The position numbers and the translations under genes were made by a program. Below, piece after piece: positions 45,023-51,808 of a stretch of 64,000 bases of DNA; position 1 is the stretch's first letter; every line of letters begins with the position of its first letter. Below the pieces are notes generated by a model. That model did no database searches and was not told the origin of the DNA. It saw only the letters and a list, made by a program, of their open reading frames with translations. This stretch comes from Actinopolyspora halophila DSM 43834 (GTDB taxonomy: Bacteria; Actinomycetota; Actinomycetes; Mycobacteriales; Pseudonocardiaceae). The DNA is taken from the NCBI RefSeq assembly GCF_000371785.1, contig NZ_AQUI01000002.1, positions 1,341,275 to 1,405,274 of the forward strand. Reading direction: 5' to 3'.

Positions 45023-46146
45023 GCCGCGACCTCCGCCTCGCCGTCGCCGCCGCGGCCGCGTAGCGCCCGCAGCACCTCCTGGGCCGTGGTGGCGCGGATT
45101 CCGAGGTGCCGTTGCACGGCTCGCCTGCTCGGTCGCGGGTTCAGCTCGCCAGCCTCGATCGCTTGCCGGGCTCGGATCACGAGTTCGGCCAACTCGTCGT
45201 TGGTTCCCGCCTCGGGAACCGCCGGGTCTCCGGAGCCGGTTTTCGCTGTTCCCGCCGGTTCCGAGGAGGTGGACTCCCCGGACAACCACCGGCCGATCTC
45301 GACGGCCAGCTGCTCGCCCGTATGGGGTTCGTCGGACTTCCGGGAACCGCTCGGTGTCAGGCCGGGAACCACCGCGTCCCGCAGTCGATGGCCGCCGAAC
45401 CGGCTCCGCCTGAGCGTGACCGTGCCGGGGGAGTGCCGGAGCCGGATGGTGCCGTCCTCGGCGAGCTCACCGACCGACCGGCGGACGGCGGCCCGCTCCA
45501 TCCGGACCCGGCGGCGCTGCGCGATCCGCGCCGTGCGGGTGGCCGCCCGCTCGGTGCGGGAGCGACGGGTCCGCAGCGGGGCGGCGGTGATCAGCTGGTG
45601 CGCGACGACGCCGCCGACCGAAACCAGCGCCATGACCAGCCCGACGACCACGCCGGAGGCGCCGAATCCGTGCAGGAAGTTCAACGTCGCGTTGACCGCG
45701 GCGAACGTCCACACCCCGGTGTGCAGCCAACCCGTCGGACGCCCCTGCCTGCGAGCCAGGTGCACCGAGAACGCGAACGCCCACATTGCGCCCTCGCTGA
45801 ACAGCGGCAGCACGCCACCGAGCGACCCGTAGATCTCGACGCCGTAAGCGGCCATCGCCGACCAGGCCAGCAGGGCGGGAACCACCACGATCACGCTCAT
45901 CAGCAGCTCGGTCGGATGAGCCTGGATCCAACTCACCACCGAGGCGAGCCGTTGCCTGCGTTCGGCGGCACGGCGCTGCTTGCGCTGTTCCCGCTCGGCC
46001 CGCTCCTCGCGAGCCCGCCTTGCGGCGTCCTCGGCCATCGCACGTCGGGTCTCGGCCCGCACCGACTCGGCCTCGGCCCTGGCCCGTTCCGCTTCGCCCC
46101 TGGCGGCGGTTCGGGCGGCCCCCGGGTCCACGAAACGAGTGCTCAT
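45019..46146 (-). CDS. DUF2637 (Spd-type) membrane protein
   Basis: 375 aa. A long Ala/Arg/Glu coiled N-terminus (about residues 10-65) precedes four membrane helices (about 80-190) with LLAWSAMAAYGVEIYG and EGAMWAFAFSVHLARRQGRPTG, features of the DUF2637 family found in actinomycete integrative elements and plasmids and linked to intramycelial plasmid spread. A C-terminal region (RPSRRAVQRHLGIRATTAQEVLRAL) looks like a helix-turn-helix. Overlaps both neighbours by 4 bp. Confidence 0.78.
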   Translation of the reverse strand: MSTRFVDPGAARTAARGEAERARAEAESVRAETRRAMAEDAARRAREERAEREQRKQRRAAERRQRLASVVSWIQAHPTELLMSVIVVVPALLAWSAMAAYGVEIYGSLGGVLPLFSEGAMWAFAFSVHLARRQGRPTGWLHTGVWTFAAVNATLNFLHGFGASGVVVGLVMALVSVGGVVAHQLITAAPLRTRRSRTERAATRTARIAQRRRVRMERAAVRRSVGELAEDGTIRLRHSPGTVTLRRSRFGGHRLRDAVVPGLTPSGSRKSDEPHTGEQLAVEIGRWLSGESTSSEPAGTAKTGSGDPAVPEAGTNDELAELVIRARQAIEAGELNPRPSRRAVQRHLGIRATTAQEVLRALRGRGGDGEAEVAA

Positions 46147-46526
46147 GCCGCTTCACCTCCGATCTCGGTGAGCCGGCCCCGCTGCCGCAGCTTCCGGAAG
46201 AGCCTGCTCAGCCGCTGGAAGTCGGGCTGGCCGACTCCGCCCCAGCCGCCGTAGCGCTCGCCGCGCAGCAGCGCGCCGGCCAGGCACTCGTCGGCCACCG
46301 GGCAGCCCCGGCACTGCTCGGCGATGCGCTCGCGCTCGGTCCGGACCAGTCGCTCCCCGCTGTCCTCCTCGGCGTTCGGGAAGAAGACGTCGACCGGAAC
46401 GTCGGCGCAGTTGCGCCGCTGCTCCTCGGTGACTCTCAGCTGCAGCGTCCAGCCGTCGGAGTCGGCGAACCGCGCGGCACGTTCGAGCTGTTCGCGCTGG
46501 AAGTGGGTGATCCTGTTGTTGGGCAT
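46143..46526 (-). CDS. WhiB-family iron-sulfur transcription factor
   Basis: 127 aa. Cys40, Cys72, Cys75 and Cys81 (C..CRGCPVADEC) form the 4Fe-4S-binding set and GGWGG (residues 93-97) is the WhiB turn, followed by a basic tail (RLFRKLRQRGR) for DNA contact. WhiB proteins act with the primary sigma factor. Mobile-element WhiB copies are known in actinobacteria and actinophages. ATG at 46,526 overlaps the upstream stop (TGATG). Confidence 0.88.
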   Translation of the reverse strand: MPNNRITHFQREQLERAARFADSDGWTLQLRVTEEQRRNCADVPVDVFFPNAEEDSGERLVRTERERIAEQCRGCPVADECLAGALLRGERYGGWGGVGQPDFQRLSRLFRKLRQRGRLTEIGGEAA

Positions 46527-47059
46527 CACGCGACCTCCGTCCGCTCGAGATCGATGAGAACGTCGGCAAGTGCGGAGTTGACGAGTCCGCAGAGCTGCCC
46601 GAGTGCTTCCTTCACGGTCTCGGTGTCCGGCACGGCCCGGACGGAGTAGACCGGTGCGGGCAGCCGGTCGGTGAGCACCGGAATGTCGAACCGCAGCACG
46701 TTGGTCGCGTGGGGCCGGCCGCGGATCCAGCCGACCCAGCGACTCCGCAGATCACGCGCGATCTCGGAGGGCAGCTCCGTGGTGAGGTCGACGCGGATCA
46801 CCGCGGTGCCGTCGTCCTCGCGCAGGACTTCCGCGTCGAGGACCTGGTCGTGCGCGACGAGATAGCCCGGTGTCATCACCGGGGGCCGCGCGATCCGCCA
46901 GGTGGAGGTGGCGAACTCCACGGGGTCCGCGGTGGGCTCGTCCCCGTCGAGGAAGGCGGCGGTGTTGCGCCGCAGGTACGCGCCGAAGCGGGACTCGGAG
47001 TCGCTGGCGTGAGCGCGATCGTAGTGGTCGTCCGGCTGAATGAGAGGTGTGGAACGCAC
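46526..47059 (-). CDS. Hypothetical protein of the transfer/replication operon
   Basis: 177 aa from GTG 47,059 with GGGAGA upstream. Acidic, mixed alpha/beta, with no membrane helix (WRIARPPVMTPGYLVAHDQVL; ELPSEIARDLRSRWVGWIRGR). No domain recognised. The hairpin at 47,098-47,131 lies immediately before it, making it the first gene of a transcription segment that continues into whiB and DUF2637. Confidence 0.65.
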   Translation of the reverse strand: MRSTPLIQPDDHYDRAHASDSESRFGAYLRRNTAAFLDGDEPTADPVEFATSTWRIARPPVMTPGYLVAHDQVLDAEVLREDDGTAVIRVDLTTELPSEIARDLRSRWVGWIRGRPHATNVLRFDIPVLTDRLPAPVYSVRAVPDTETVKEALGQLCGLVNSALADVLIDLERTEVA

Positions 47060-47097
47060 AGTTGTCTCCCGGAAACTGGATTGAGGTGGATGATTCG

Positions 47098-47131
47098 GGG
47101 GCGACGGGTGCTTGGCGGCTTCGGTCGCCCC
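47098..47131 (-). repeat. 18-nt-loop hairpin element upstream of the 177-aa gene
   Basis: Perfect 8-bp arms GGGGCGAC (47,098-47,105) and GTCGCCCC (47,124-47,131) enclose the conserved loop GGGTGCTTGGCGGCTTCG (47,106-47,123). On the minus strand TCCACCTC follows before the ribosome site. Distance to the GTG start is 38 nt. Within the element GGCGGC-TTCG-GTCGCC forms an alternative hairpin that excludes the long stem. Confidence 0.8.
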
Positions 47132-47144
47132 GGCCGTGAACCGT

Positions 47145-47324
47145 TTACTGGGAAACGGGCTTCGCGGGTACGTAGCCCGAGGGACTCATCACCGGGCAGA
47201 GCGGCTCACCATCACGGTGACTCCACTCCGGAAGTCCCTCGGCCATGAGCTGCGGAGTCGCTTTGGTGGGCGGAGTGTTGATCGCTTCCTCTTCGCACTC
47301 CGGGCAGATCCACTTCGCGGCCAT
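47145..47324 (-). CDS. Small zinc-ribbon-like protein
   Basis: 59 aa from ATG 47,324, with GGAAAGG upstream; an in-frame TTG at 47,330 is less likely. WICPECEEEA supplies a CxxC pair near the start, and a third cysteine (PLCPVM) lies later. Flanked on both sides by 18-nt-loop hairpins. Function unknown; the small size and CxxC suggest a metal-binding adapter. Confidence 0.55.
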   Translation of the reverse strand: MAAKWICPECEEEAINTPPTKATPQLMAEGLPEWSHRDGEPLCPVMSPSGYVPAKPVSQ

Positions 47325-47364
47325 GTTCAACCTTTCCTTCCTGGAAAACTGGGGTGGAAGCTCA

Positions 47365-47398
47365 GAGACAGCGGGTGCTTGGCGGCTTCGGCCGTCTC
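47365..47398 (-). repeat. 18-nt-loop hairpin element upstream of the 59-aa gene
   Basis: Arms GAGACAGC (47,365-47,372) and GCCGTCTC (47,391-47,398) pair except for one position that is G-U in the minus-strand RNA; loop GGGTGCTTGGCGGCTTCG (47,373-47,390) is identical to the other copies. CTTCCACCCCAG follows on the minus strand. It ends 40 nt before the ATG. Confidence 0.78.
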
Positions 47399-47407
47399 CG
47401 ACAGGGC

Positions 47408-47656
47408 TCAGAGTCCGAGGAGGTGCTTGCCGGACTCGGTCAGTACGGCCTGCACGTGGGCTCCGCCCGCCGCGGAACCGCTCGGTTCGAACAGCTCCTC
47501 GTGCGCCAGGTGGTGGGCGGTGACCTGGTCGCAGCAGCAGGCCCCGTCGACGAACAGATCGGGTTCGCGACCGCGGCTCATCTCGACGCGGCCGTCGGCG
47601 ACCGCGCGCAGCGTCGCGTGTTCCCGGTGGGTTAGCTCATTGAGCGTGCGAGACAC
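47408..47656 (-). CDS. Small hypothetical protein
   Basis: 82 aa from GTG 47,656, with CGGAAGGAG upstream. LNELTHREHATLRAVADGRVEM suggests an N-terminal helical (HTH-like) segment and CCCDQV contains three consecutive cysteines. The start lies inside the 3' end of the upstream HTH gene (20-bp overlap). No family recognised. Confidence 0.55.
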   Translation of the reverse strand: MSRTLNELTHREHATLRAVADGRVEMSRGREPDLFVDGACCCDQVTAHHLAHEELFEPSGSAAGGAHVQAVLTESGKHLLGL

Positions 47657-48527
47657 TGGAAGTACTCCTTCCGGTTTCCTGATCGGTTGGGGTGGACGGC
47701 TCGGGGCGGTGGGTGCTTGGCGGCTTCGGCCGCCCCGAGCCGCGATCGGCGTTGCCCGGATGGCACTGCGGGCAGCGCGACCAGCGGCCGTCCGTGCGTT
47801 CGACCGTCCGGCTGGGCTCGTCGCAGTTCCCGCACCAGTCCGGCCGATGTGACGTCGGCTCCTCCGTGACTGCTTCGGGCAGATCGTCGAGCCGCGCTGC
47901 GAGCACGGCGGCCGGTGACTTCACGCCTTCCGGGTTCGCGCCGAGGTAGTGCGTGAGCCGCTGGGTGGACCAACCGGCGGCCAGCGCCTGGACCACTTTC
48001 GGAGCGATCCGCTTGCGCTGTGGCGGCGTCAGCGGCCACGACTGGCCGAGCCCGTCCAGTACGGCGTCGATGTCGGTGCTTTCCTCCTCCTTCCGCGCGG
48101 CTTCCGCCACGTGCGGGGCGGGGGACGGTTCCAGGACGGTTCCGGGGGGTTCGGGCGGCGCAGCTGTGCCGGGGGTGGGGTGACGCAGCTGCGCCACCCC
48201 TGGGGCGGCAGCGGTGCCACCGGTGGCGTTTTGCCGGGGGTGGCAATTCGCCGGGGGTGCGGACTGCTGTCCCATCAGGACGGTGTAGCGGTTGGCCTCC
48301 CGCCCGCCGCGCTTGTCGATGTGCAGTTGTCCCTGGTCGGAGAGTTTGCGCAGGATGCGTTGCACCGTGCGCTCGTCCAGCCGGGTCTTGCGGGCGAGCG
48401 TGCTGACCGATGGGAAGGCGTTCGCGCCGTCGTCGGCGGCGTTGTCGGCAATGGCCAGCAACATCAGCAGCTCCGTCCCCTTGGTCGGGGAGTTGTCCCA
48501 GACCCAGGTCATGACCTTGATGCTCAT
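47637..48527 (-). CDS. Helix-turn-helix protein of replication-initiator type
   Basis: 296 aa. The first about 85 residues form a winged helix (SVSTLARKTRLDERTVQRILRKL) as in RepA/DnaD-like and phage replication proteins; a Pro/Ala-rich linker and a helical middle follow, and a CxxC..CxxC zinc ribbon (CGNCDE, CPQCHP) lies near residue 250. ATG start 48,527 with GAACGAATG context. Its C-terminal codons include one copy of the 18-nt-loop hairpin, encoding KPPSTH. Likely the replication or regulatory protein of the element. Confidence 0.68.
   Translation of the reverse strand: MSIKVMTWVWDNSPTKGTELLMLLAIADNAADDGANAFPSVSTLARKTRLDERTVQRILRKLSDQGQLHIDKRGGREANRYTVLMGQQSAPPANCHPRQNATGGTAAAPGVAQLRHPTPGTAAPPEPPGTVLEPSPAPHVAEAARKEEESTDIDAVLDGLGQSWPLTPPQRKRIAPKVVQALAAGWSTQRLTHYLGANPEGVKSPAAVLAARLDDLPEAVTEEPTSHRPDWCGNCDEPSRTVERTDGRWSRCPQCHPGNADRGSGRPKPPSTHRPEPSTPTDQETGRSTSSVSHAQ
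47697..47742 (-). repeat. 18-nt-loop hairpin element upstream of the 82-aa gene
   Basis: The longest stem: 14 bp (13 Watson-Crick plus one G-T), 47,697-47,710 and 47,729-47,742, around loop GGGTGCTTGGCGGCTTCG (47,711-47,728). It lies within the last codons of the upstream HTH gene and 40 nt before the GTG start at 47,656; GTCCACCCCA follows on the minus strand. GGCGGC-TTCG-GCCGCC (47,719-47,734) is a perfect competing UUCG hairpin on the plus strand. Confidence 0.8.
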
Positions 48528-48539
48528 TCGTTCCTCGGC

Positions 48540-49007
48540 TCACACGAATGCCGTCAGCAGGGCGGCGACGAACAGCCACAGCCAGTGCCAGGACTGGTCG
48601 AGCACGTAGGCTCCGGTGCCCAGCGAGGGGTTGTCGTCCTTGCCTTCCCGGGGCGACCCGAGCGCGTAGAAACCTCCCCGCCCCACGGCCGTGGCGAGTC
48701 GGTGCAGGGTCCAGCGACGGTCCGCCCAGTAGTGGGTGAGTGCGGAAACCAGCTGCCCCGTCACGAACCCGGCGGGAGTTACCGGGAGCCCGAACAGCGT
48801 CCACAGCAGACCGACGAATCCCGCGGTCACCGCGGTGTAGCCGGCCACGTGCGCGGCGCAGGCCGAGCGGCCGGATCGGCCCGGCAGTCCTTTGGTGCCG
48901 GCCTGGTGCGAGGTCTGCACCCAGTGGTCGGCCACGTGGTGGGCCACCAGCAGCGACGGGAGGGTCACCGCGAACGTCAGCGCCGTCTCCGTACCGGCCG
49001 CGATCAC
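48540..49007 (-). CDS. Integral membrane protein (DUF3307-like)
   Basis: 155 aa from GTG 49,007, overlapping the upstream stop (GTGA). About four hydrophobic segments, with histidines in LVAHHVADHWVQT and LTHYWADRRWTLHRLA, resembling the DUF3307 membrane-hydrolase-like family common in actinomycete elements. Function unknown. Lies between xis-like and replication-type genes. Confidence 0.62.
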   Translation of the reverse strand: MIAAGTETALTFAVTLPSLLVAHHVADHWVQTSHQAGTKGLPGRSGRSACAAHVAGYTAVTAGFVGLLWTLFGLPVTPAGFVTGQLVSALTHYWADRRWTLHRLATAVGRGGFYALGSPREGKDDNPSLGTGAYVLDQSWHWLWLFVAALLTAFV

Positions 49008-49252
49008 GCCGCCGCTCCCGTGGCGAACTCGGTGGCGTCGACGGCGGTGTTGCGCTCGAGCGCGGCCTCGACCATGGCGTCGATGGCCTTCGCCGGGACG
49101 ATCAGCCTGCCGCGGATGCGGATGGCGGGGAACTCGTGGTTGCCGATGGCGCGGTACAGCGTCATCGCGGACACCCCGAAGAGTCCGGCCACCTGCTCGA
49201 CGCTGTAGAAGCGGGGCTCCTCGGCGTCCGCTCCGCTCCGTGCGTTGAACAT
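49004..49252 (-). CDS. Excisionase-like HTH DNA-binding protein
   Basis: 82 aa from ATG 49,252 with GGTGAG upstream. FYSVEQVAGLFGVSAMTLYRAIGNHEFPAIRIRGRLIVP is a MerR/Xis-type winged helix (here named by its turn GVSAMTLYRAI). In actinomycete integrative elements such proteins act as excisionase or as replication/transfer regulator. No integrase accompanies it in the window, so its partner must lie elsewhere or be lost. Confidence 0.72.
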   Translation of the reverse strand: MFNARSGADAEEPRFYSVEQVAGLFGVSAMTLYRAIGNHEFPAIRIRGRLIVPAKAIDAMVEAALERNTAVDATEFATGAAA

Positions 49253-49298
49253 CTGTCTCACCTGTTGCCTCCAAGCTCGCTGTGGACACGAGCAACAA

Positions 49299-49323
49299 TA
49301 GCTAACGTAGCTAATATTGGCTA
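49299..49323. promoter_or_regulatory. Operator-like repeats between the Xis-like and XRE genes
   Basis: TAGCTAACG (49,299-49,307) and TAGCTAATA (49,308-49,316) are adjacent 9-bp direct repeats with a third, partial copy TTGGCTA (49,317-49,323). TAGCTA is itself palindromic. The site lies in the 170-bp divergent region between two HTH genes and is conspicuously AT-rich. Probably bound by one of them. Confidence 0.5.
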
Positions 49324-49422
49324 CCCCTGATTCGGAAGTGATTCGTTCGCGCAGGTCGATCGACGGAATCAGCTACGAAGGCGCTAACCTTGGCGCTGCG
49401 GTGACGCGCGTGGAGGTGAGCA

Positions 49423-49785
49423 GTGGAGGACGACTGGGCCGCTGTGGCGGAGGCGATCTCGAACCGCCTGCGTGAGCTGGGGCTGACCCAGTTGGAAGTC
49501 GCGGCCAGGTCCAAGGTTTCGCCGGCCACCATCCGCGAGCTGCAGTACAATAAGATGCCGCGCCGCCGGAACCCGCGAACCCTCGAAGCGCTGTCCGAGG
49601 CGCTGGACTGGCCTTCCGACTACCTGGGCAAGGTGCTCACCGGAACCGCCGCGCAGCCGTACGCCGAAGAGGCGAACGACCCGGTGCTGCGCAAGCTCGA
49701 CGACGTACTCGAACAGCTCCAGGAGCTCAGGAACCGTGTCGATGCCGTCGAGCGGCGCCAAGCCGGCGGAGCCGAGCAGTCCTGA
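49423..49785 (+). CDS. XRE-type transcriptional regulator with coiled C-terminus
   Basis: 120 aa from GTG 49,423, with GGAGGTGAG upstream. HTH_3 domain (ISNRLRELGLTQLEVAARSKVSPATIRELQ, recognisable by LTQLEVAARSKVS) and a short C-terminal coil (LRKLDDVLEQLQELRNRV). Divergent from the Xis-like gene, it resembles KorSA/Pra-type regulators that keep transfer and replication genes of integrative elements silent. Confidence 0.75.
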   Translation: MEDDWAAVAEAISNRLRELGLTQLEVAARSKVSPATIRELQYNKMPRRRNPRTLEALSEALDWPSDYLGKVLTGTAAQPYAEEANDPVLRKLDDVLEQLQELRNRVDAVERRQAGGAEQS

Positions 49786-49980
49786 GCGCGCGGACCTGGC
49801 TGATCAACTCGTCGATCTCGGTGGTCGAGACTCCTGGGGAGTCGTCGTTGCCCGCGTCGTCGAACCGCGTGCTCGGCCGACTCGCGGGCGAAGCCTTATC
49901 GTCACGGGACATCCGACCGCTCCTTCGCGGCTGCTGTCATCGACTGCCGCCCATTAGCCTGGGTGCCGGAAGCGGCGAGA

Positions 49981-50039
49981 ACCCGCACGCGAGAACACCC
50001 GCACCACGGTGCGGATCGGACCCGCACAAAAGTGCGGGT
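49981..50039. promoter_or_regulatory. Cluster of ACCCGCAC half-sites with two palindromes
   Basis: ACCCGCAC occurs at 49,981-49,988, 49,997-50,004 and 50,020-50,027. The second is part of CCGCACC-AC-GGTGCGG (49,999-50,014) and the third of the perfect palindrome ACCCGCAC-AAAA-GTGCGGGT (50,020-50,039). They lie 32-90 bp before the start of the 399-aa XRE regulator and probably form its autoregulatory operator. Confidence 0.5.
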
Positions 50040-50070
50040 TCCGGCTGCGTGGGAGAGGTTGAATGGCGGC

Positions 50071-51270
50071 ATGGTGACCGAAGGGCCGATAGGCGAGCGC
50101 ATTCGCATCTACCGTCGCAGGCGTGGGCTGAGCCAGCGCCAGCTGGCCGAGCTGGTGGCCCGCTCGGAGTCGTGGTTGTCGCAGGTGGAGCGGGGCATCC
50201 GGTCGGTGGACCGGTTGTCGGTGCTCATCGACATCGCGCGGGTGCTCAAGACCGATGTGGAAACGTTGGCCGGGCACCGGTTCGCCCTGGCGCCGAACGG
50301 CCAGCCCGAGCTGGACGGCCTGGAGGAGATCCGCTCGGCGTTGAGCGCCTACCCGGGGTTGGGCGTGTCCGCGGTGTCGGCGGGGAACCTGGACGAGATC
50401 ACCCGGATGACCGGTGAAGTGCACCGGCGGTACCAGTCGGCCGACTACGGGGCGGCGGCCGGGATCCTGCCGAGCCTGGTCACCAGCGTTGACGCGATCG
50501 TAGCGGAGACAGGTGGGGACGAGCGGCGCCGGGCGTTGTCGGTGCAGAACCAGGTGTACATCGCGGCGGCGAAGCTGGTCACCAAGATCGGTGACGGGCA
50601 GTTGGCCTGGGTCGCCGCCGACCGGGCGGTGACGGCCGCGATGCGGGCCGAAGCACCCACGTTGGGGGCCGGTGCGGCGTATCAGGTGGCGTGCGCGTTC
50701 CTGAAGCTCGACCAGCTCGATCGGGCCGAGCACGTGGCCATGACCACTGCCGAGCAGTTGGACGACGACGGTCCGCTGGGGGTGTCGTATCAGGGCGCGC
50801 TGTTCTTGATCGGCTCGGTCATCGCCGGACGTCGCAGCGATCACGCCGAGGCCACCGACCGGTTGCGGCGGGCGCAGTACCTGGCCGATGCGCTGGGGGA
50901 GGACGGCAACTACGGTTGGACCGCCTTCGGGCCGACCAATGTGGCCATCCACCGGGTGTCGGCCGCGGCCGAGCTGGGGGACGCCAAGCACGCGATCACG
51001 CTGGCCGAGGGCATCGACACCCAGGGACTGCCGGAGGGGTTGAGCAGCCGGCGGGCGCAGGTGCACATCGACACGGCCTGGGCGTATTCGCAGCACCGTG
51101 AGGACGCTGCGGTGGTGGTGAACCTGATGGAGGCCGAGCGGGTGGCGCCGCAGGCGTTGCGCTACAACGTGATCGTGCGGGAGCTGCTGCGCGAGATGCT
51201 CAAGCGGGAGCGCCGGTCGGCCACGCCGGGGTTGCGGCCGCTGGCGCAGCGGGCGGGGGTGCTGTCATGA
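50071..51270 (+). CDS. XRE-family regulator with TPR-like C-terminal domain
   Basis: 399 aa. HTH (IRIYRRRRGLSQRQLAELV then SESWLSQVERG) followed by about 320 residues of alpha-helical repeats (AAAYQVACAFLKL-like pairs), the layout of the large actinobacterial XRE/TPR regulators. ATG at 50,071 is used (GGGAGAGG 13-20 bp upstream; GTG 50,074 possible). Its stop overlaps the flavoprotein start (ATGA). This regulator-flavoprotein pair is widespread in Streptomyces and relatives. Confidence 0.85.
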   Translation: MVTEGPIGERIRIYRRRRGLSQRQLAELVARSESWLSQVERGIRSVDRLSVLIDIARVLKTDVETLAGHRFALAPNGQPELDGLEEIRSALSAYPGLGVSAVSAGNLDEITRMTGEVHRRYQSADYGAAAGILPSLVTSVDAIVAETGGDERRRALSVQNQVYIAAAKLVTKIGDGQLAWVAADRAVTAAMRAEAPTLGAGAAYQVACAFLKLDQLDRAEHVAMTTAEQLDDDGPLGVSYQGALFLIGSVIAGRRSDHAEATDRLRRAQYLADALGEDGNYGWTAFGPTNVAIHRVSAAAELGDAKHAITLAEGIDTQGLPEGLSSRRAQVHIDTAWAYSQHREDAAVVVNLMEAERVAPQALRYNVIVRELLREMLKRERRSATPGLRPLAQRAGVLS

Positions 51271-51797
51271 CCACCGAGGACGGGCCGGTGGTGTATCTGG
51301 TCGGTACCGCTGCGCCGCCGGTGCGGGAGCTGGCCGAACCGGTCGGGCTGCTGCGCCGGGCGGGTTGGGACGTGTGCGTGGTGCTGACTCCCACCGCCGC
51401 GGAGTGGGTCGACGGGGAGGAGCTCGCCGAGCGGTCCGGTCGGCCGGTGCGTGTGCGCCCCAGGATGCCCAGCGAGCAGGACCCGCTGCCGAAGGCCGAT
51501 GCTGTGCTGGTCGCGCCGGTGACGTTCAACAGCCTCAACAAGATCGCCGCGGGGATTAGTGACACCCTGGCGGTCAGCCTGGTCAACGAGCTGCTGGCCG
51601 GCGAGGTGCCCATCACCCTGGCGCCCTGCGTGAAGCCCGTGCTGCGCCGGCACCCCGCTTACCCGGCCAATATCCGGCTGCTGGCCGATGCCGGCGTGCG
51701 CCTGCTCGATCCGGACAGTCTCACCAGCCGAGGTGTCGACGGCTTGGCCACCTTCGACTGGAACACGGCAATCACCGAGTTCCTGCGCGCCGAATGA
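51267..51797 (+). CDS. Flavoprotein (PPC-decarboxylase/UbiX-like fold)
   Basis: 176 aa. VYLVGTAAPPVRELAEPVGLLRRAGWDV opens a Rossmann-like flavin fold (key motifs VGTAAP and LTPTA), and VLVAPVTFNSLNKIAAGISDTLA is the FMN-binding APxTxNxxxK segment of the flavoprotein family. Translationally coupled to the XRE/TPR regulator. The substrate is unknown. The CRISPR array starts 11 bp after its stop, so the distal end of the array invades its terminator region. Confidence 0.82.
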   Translation: MTTEDGPVVYLVGTAAPPVRELAEPVGLLRRAGWDVCVVLTPTAAEWVDGEELAERSGRPVRVRPRMPSEQDPLPKADAVLVAPVTFNSLNKIAAGISDTLAVSLVNELLAGEVPITLAPCVKPVLRRHPAYPANIRLLADAGVRLLDPDSLTSRGVDGLATFDWNTAITEFLRAE

Positions 51798-51808
51798 GTT
51801 CGAGGTGA

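Noticed and set aside
39842..47742. Conserved-loop hairpins as ordinary intrinsic terminators
   Set aside because: Ordinary terminators do not keep an identical 18-nt loop with changing stems plus a conserved tail and fixed distance to the next start codon; there is also no T tract.
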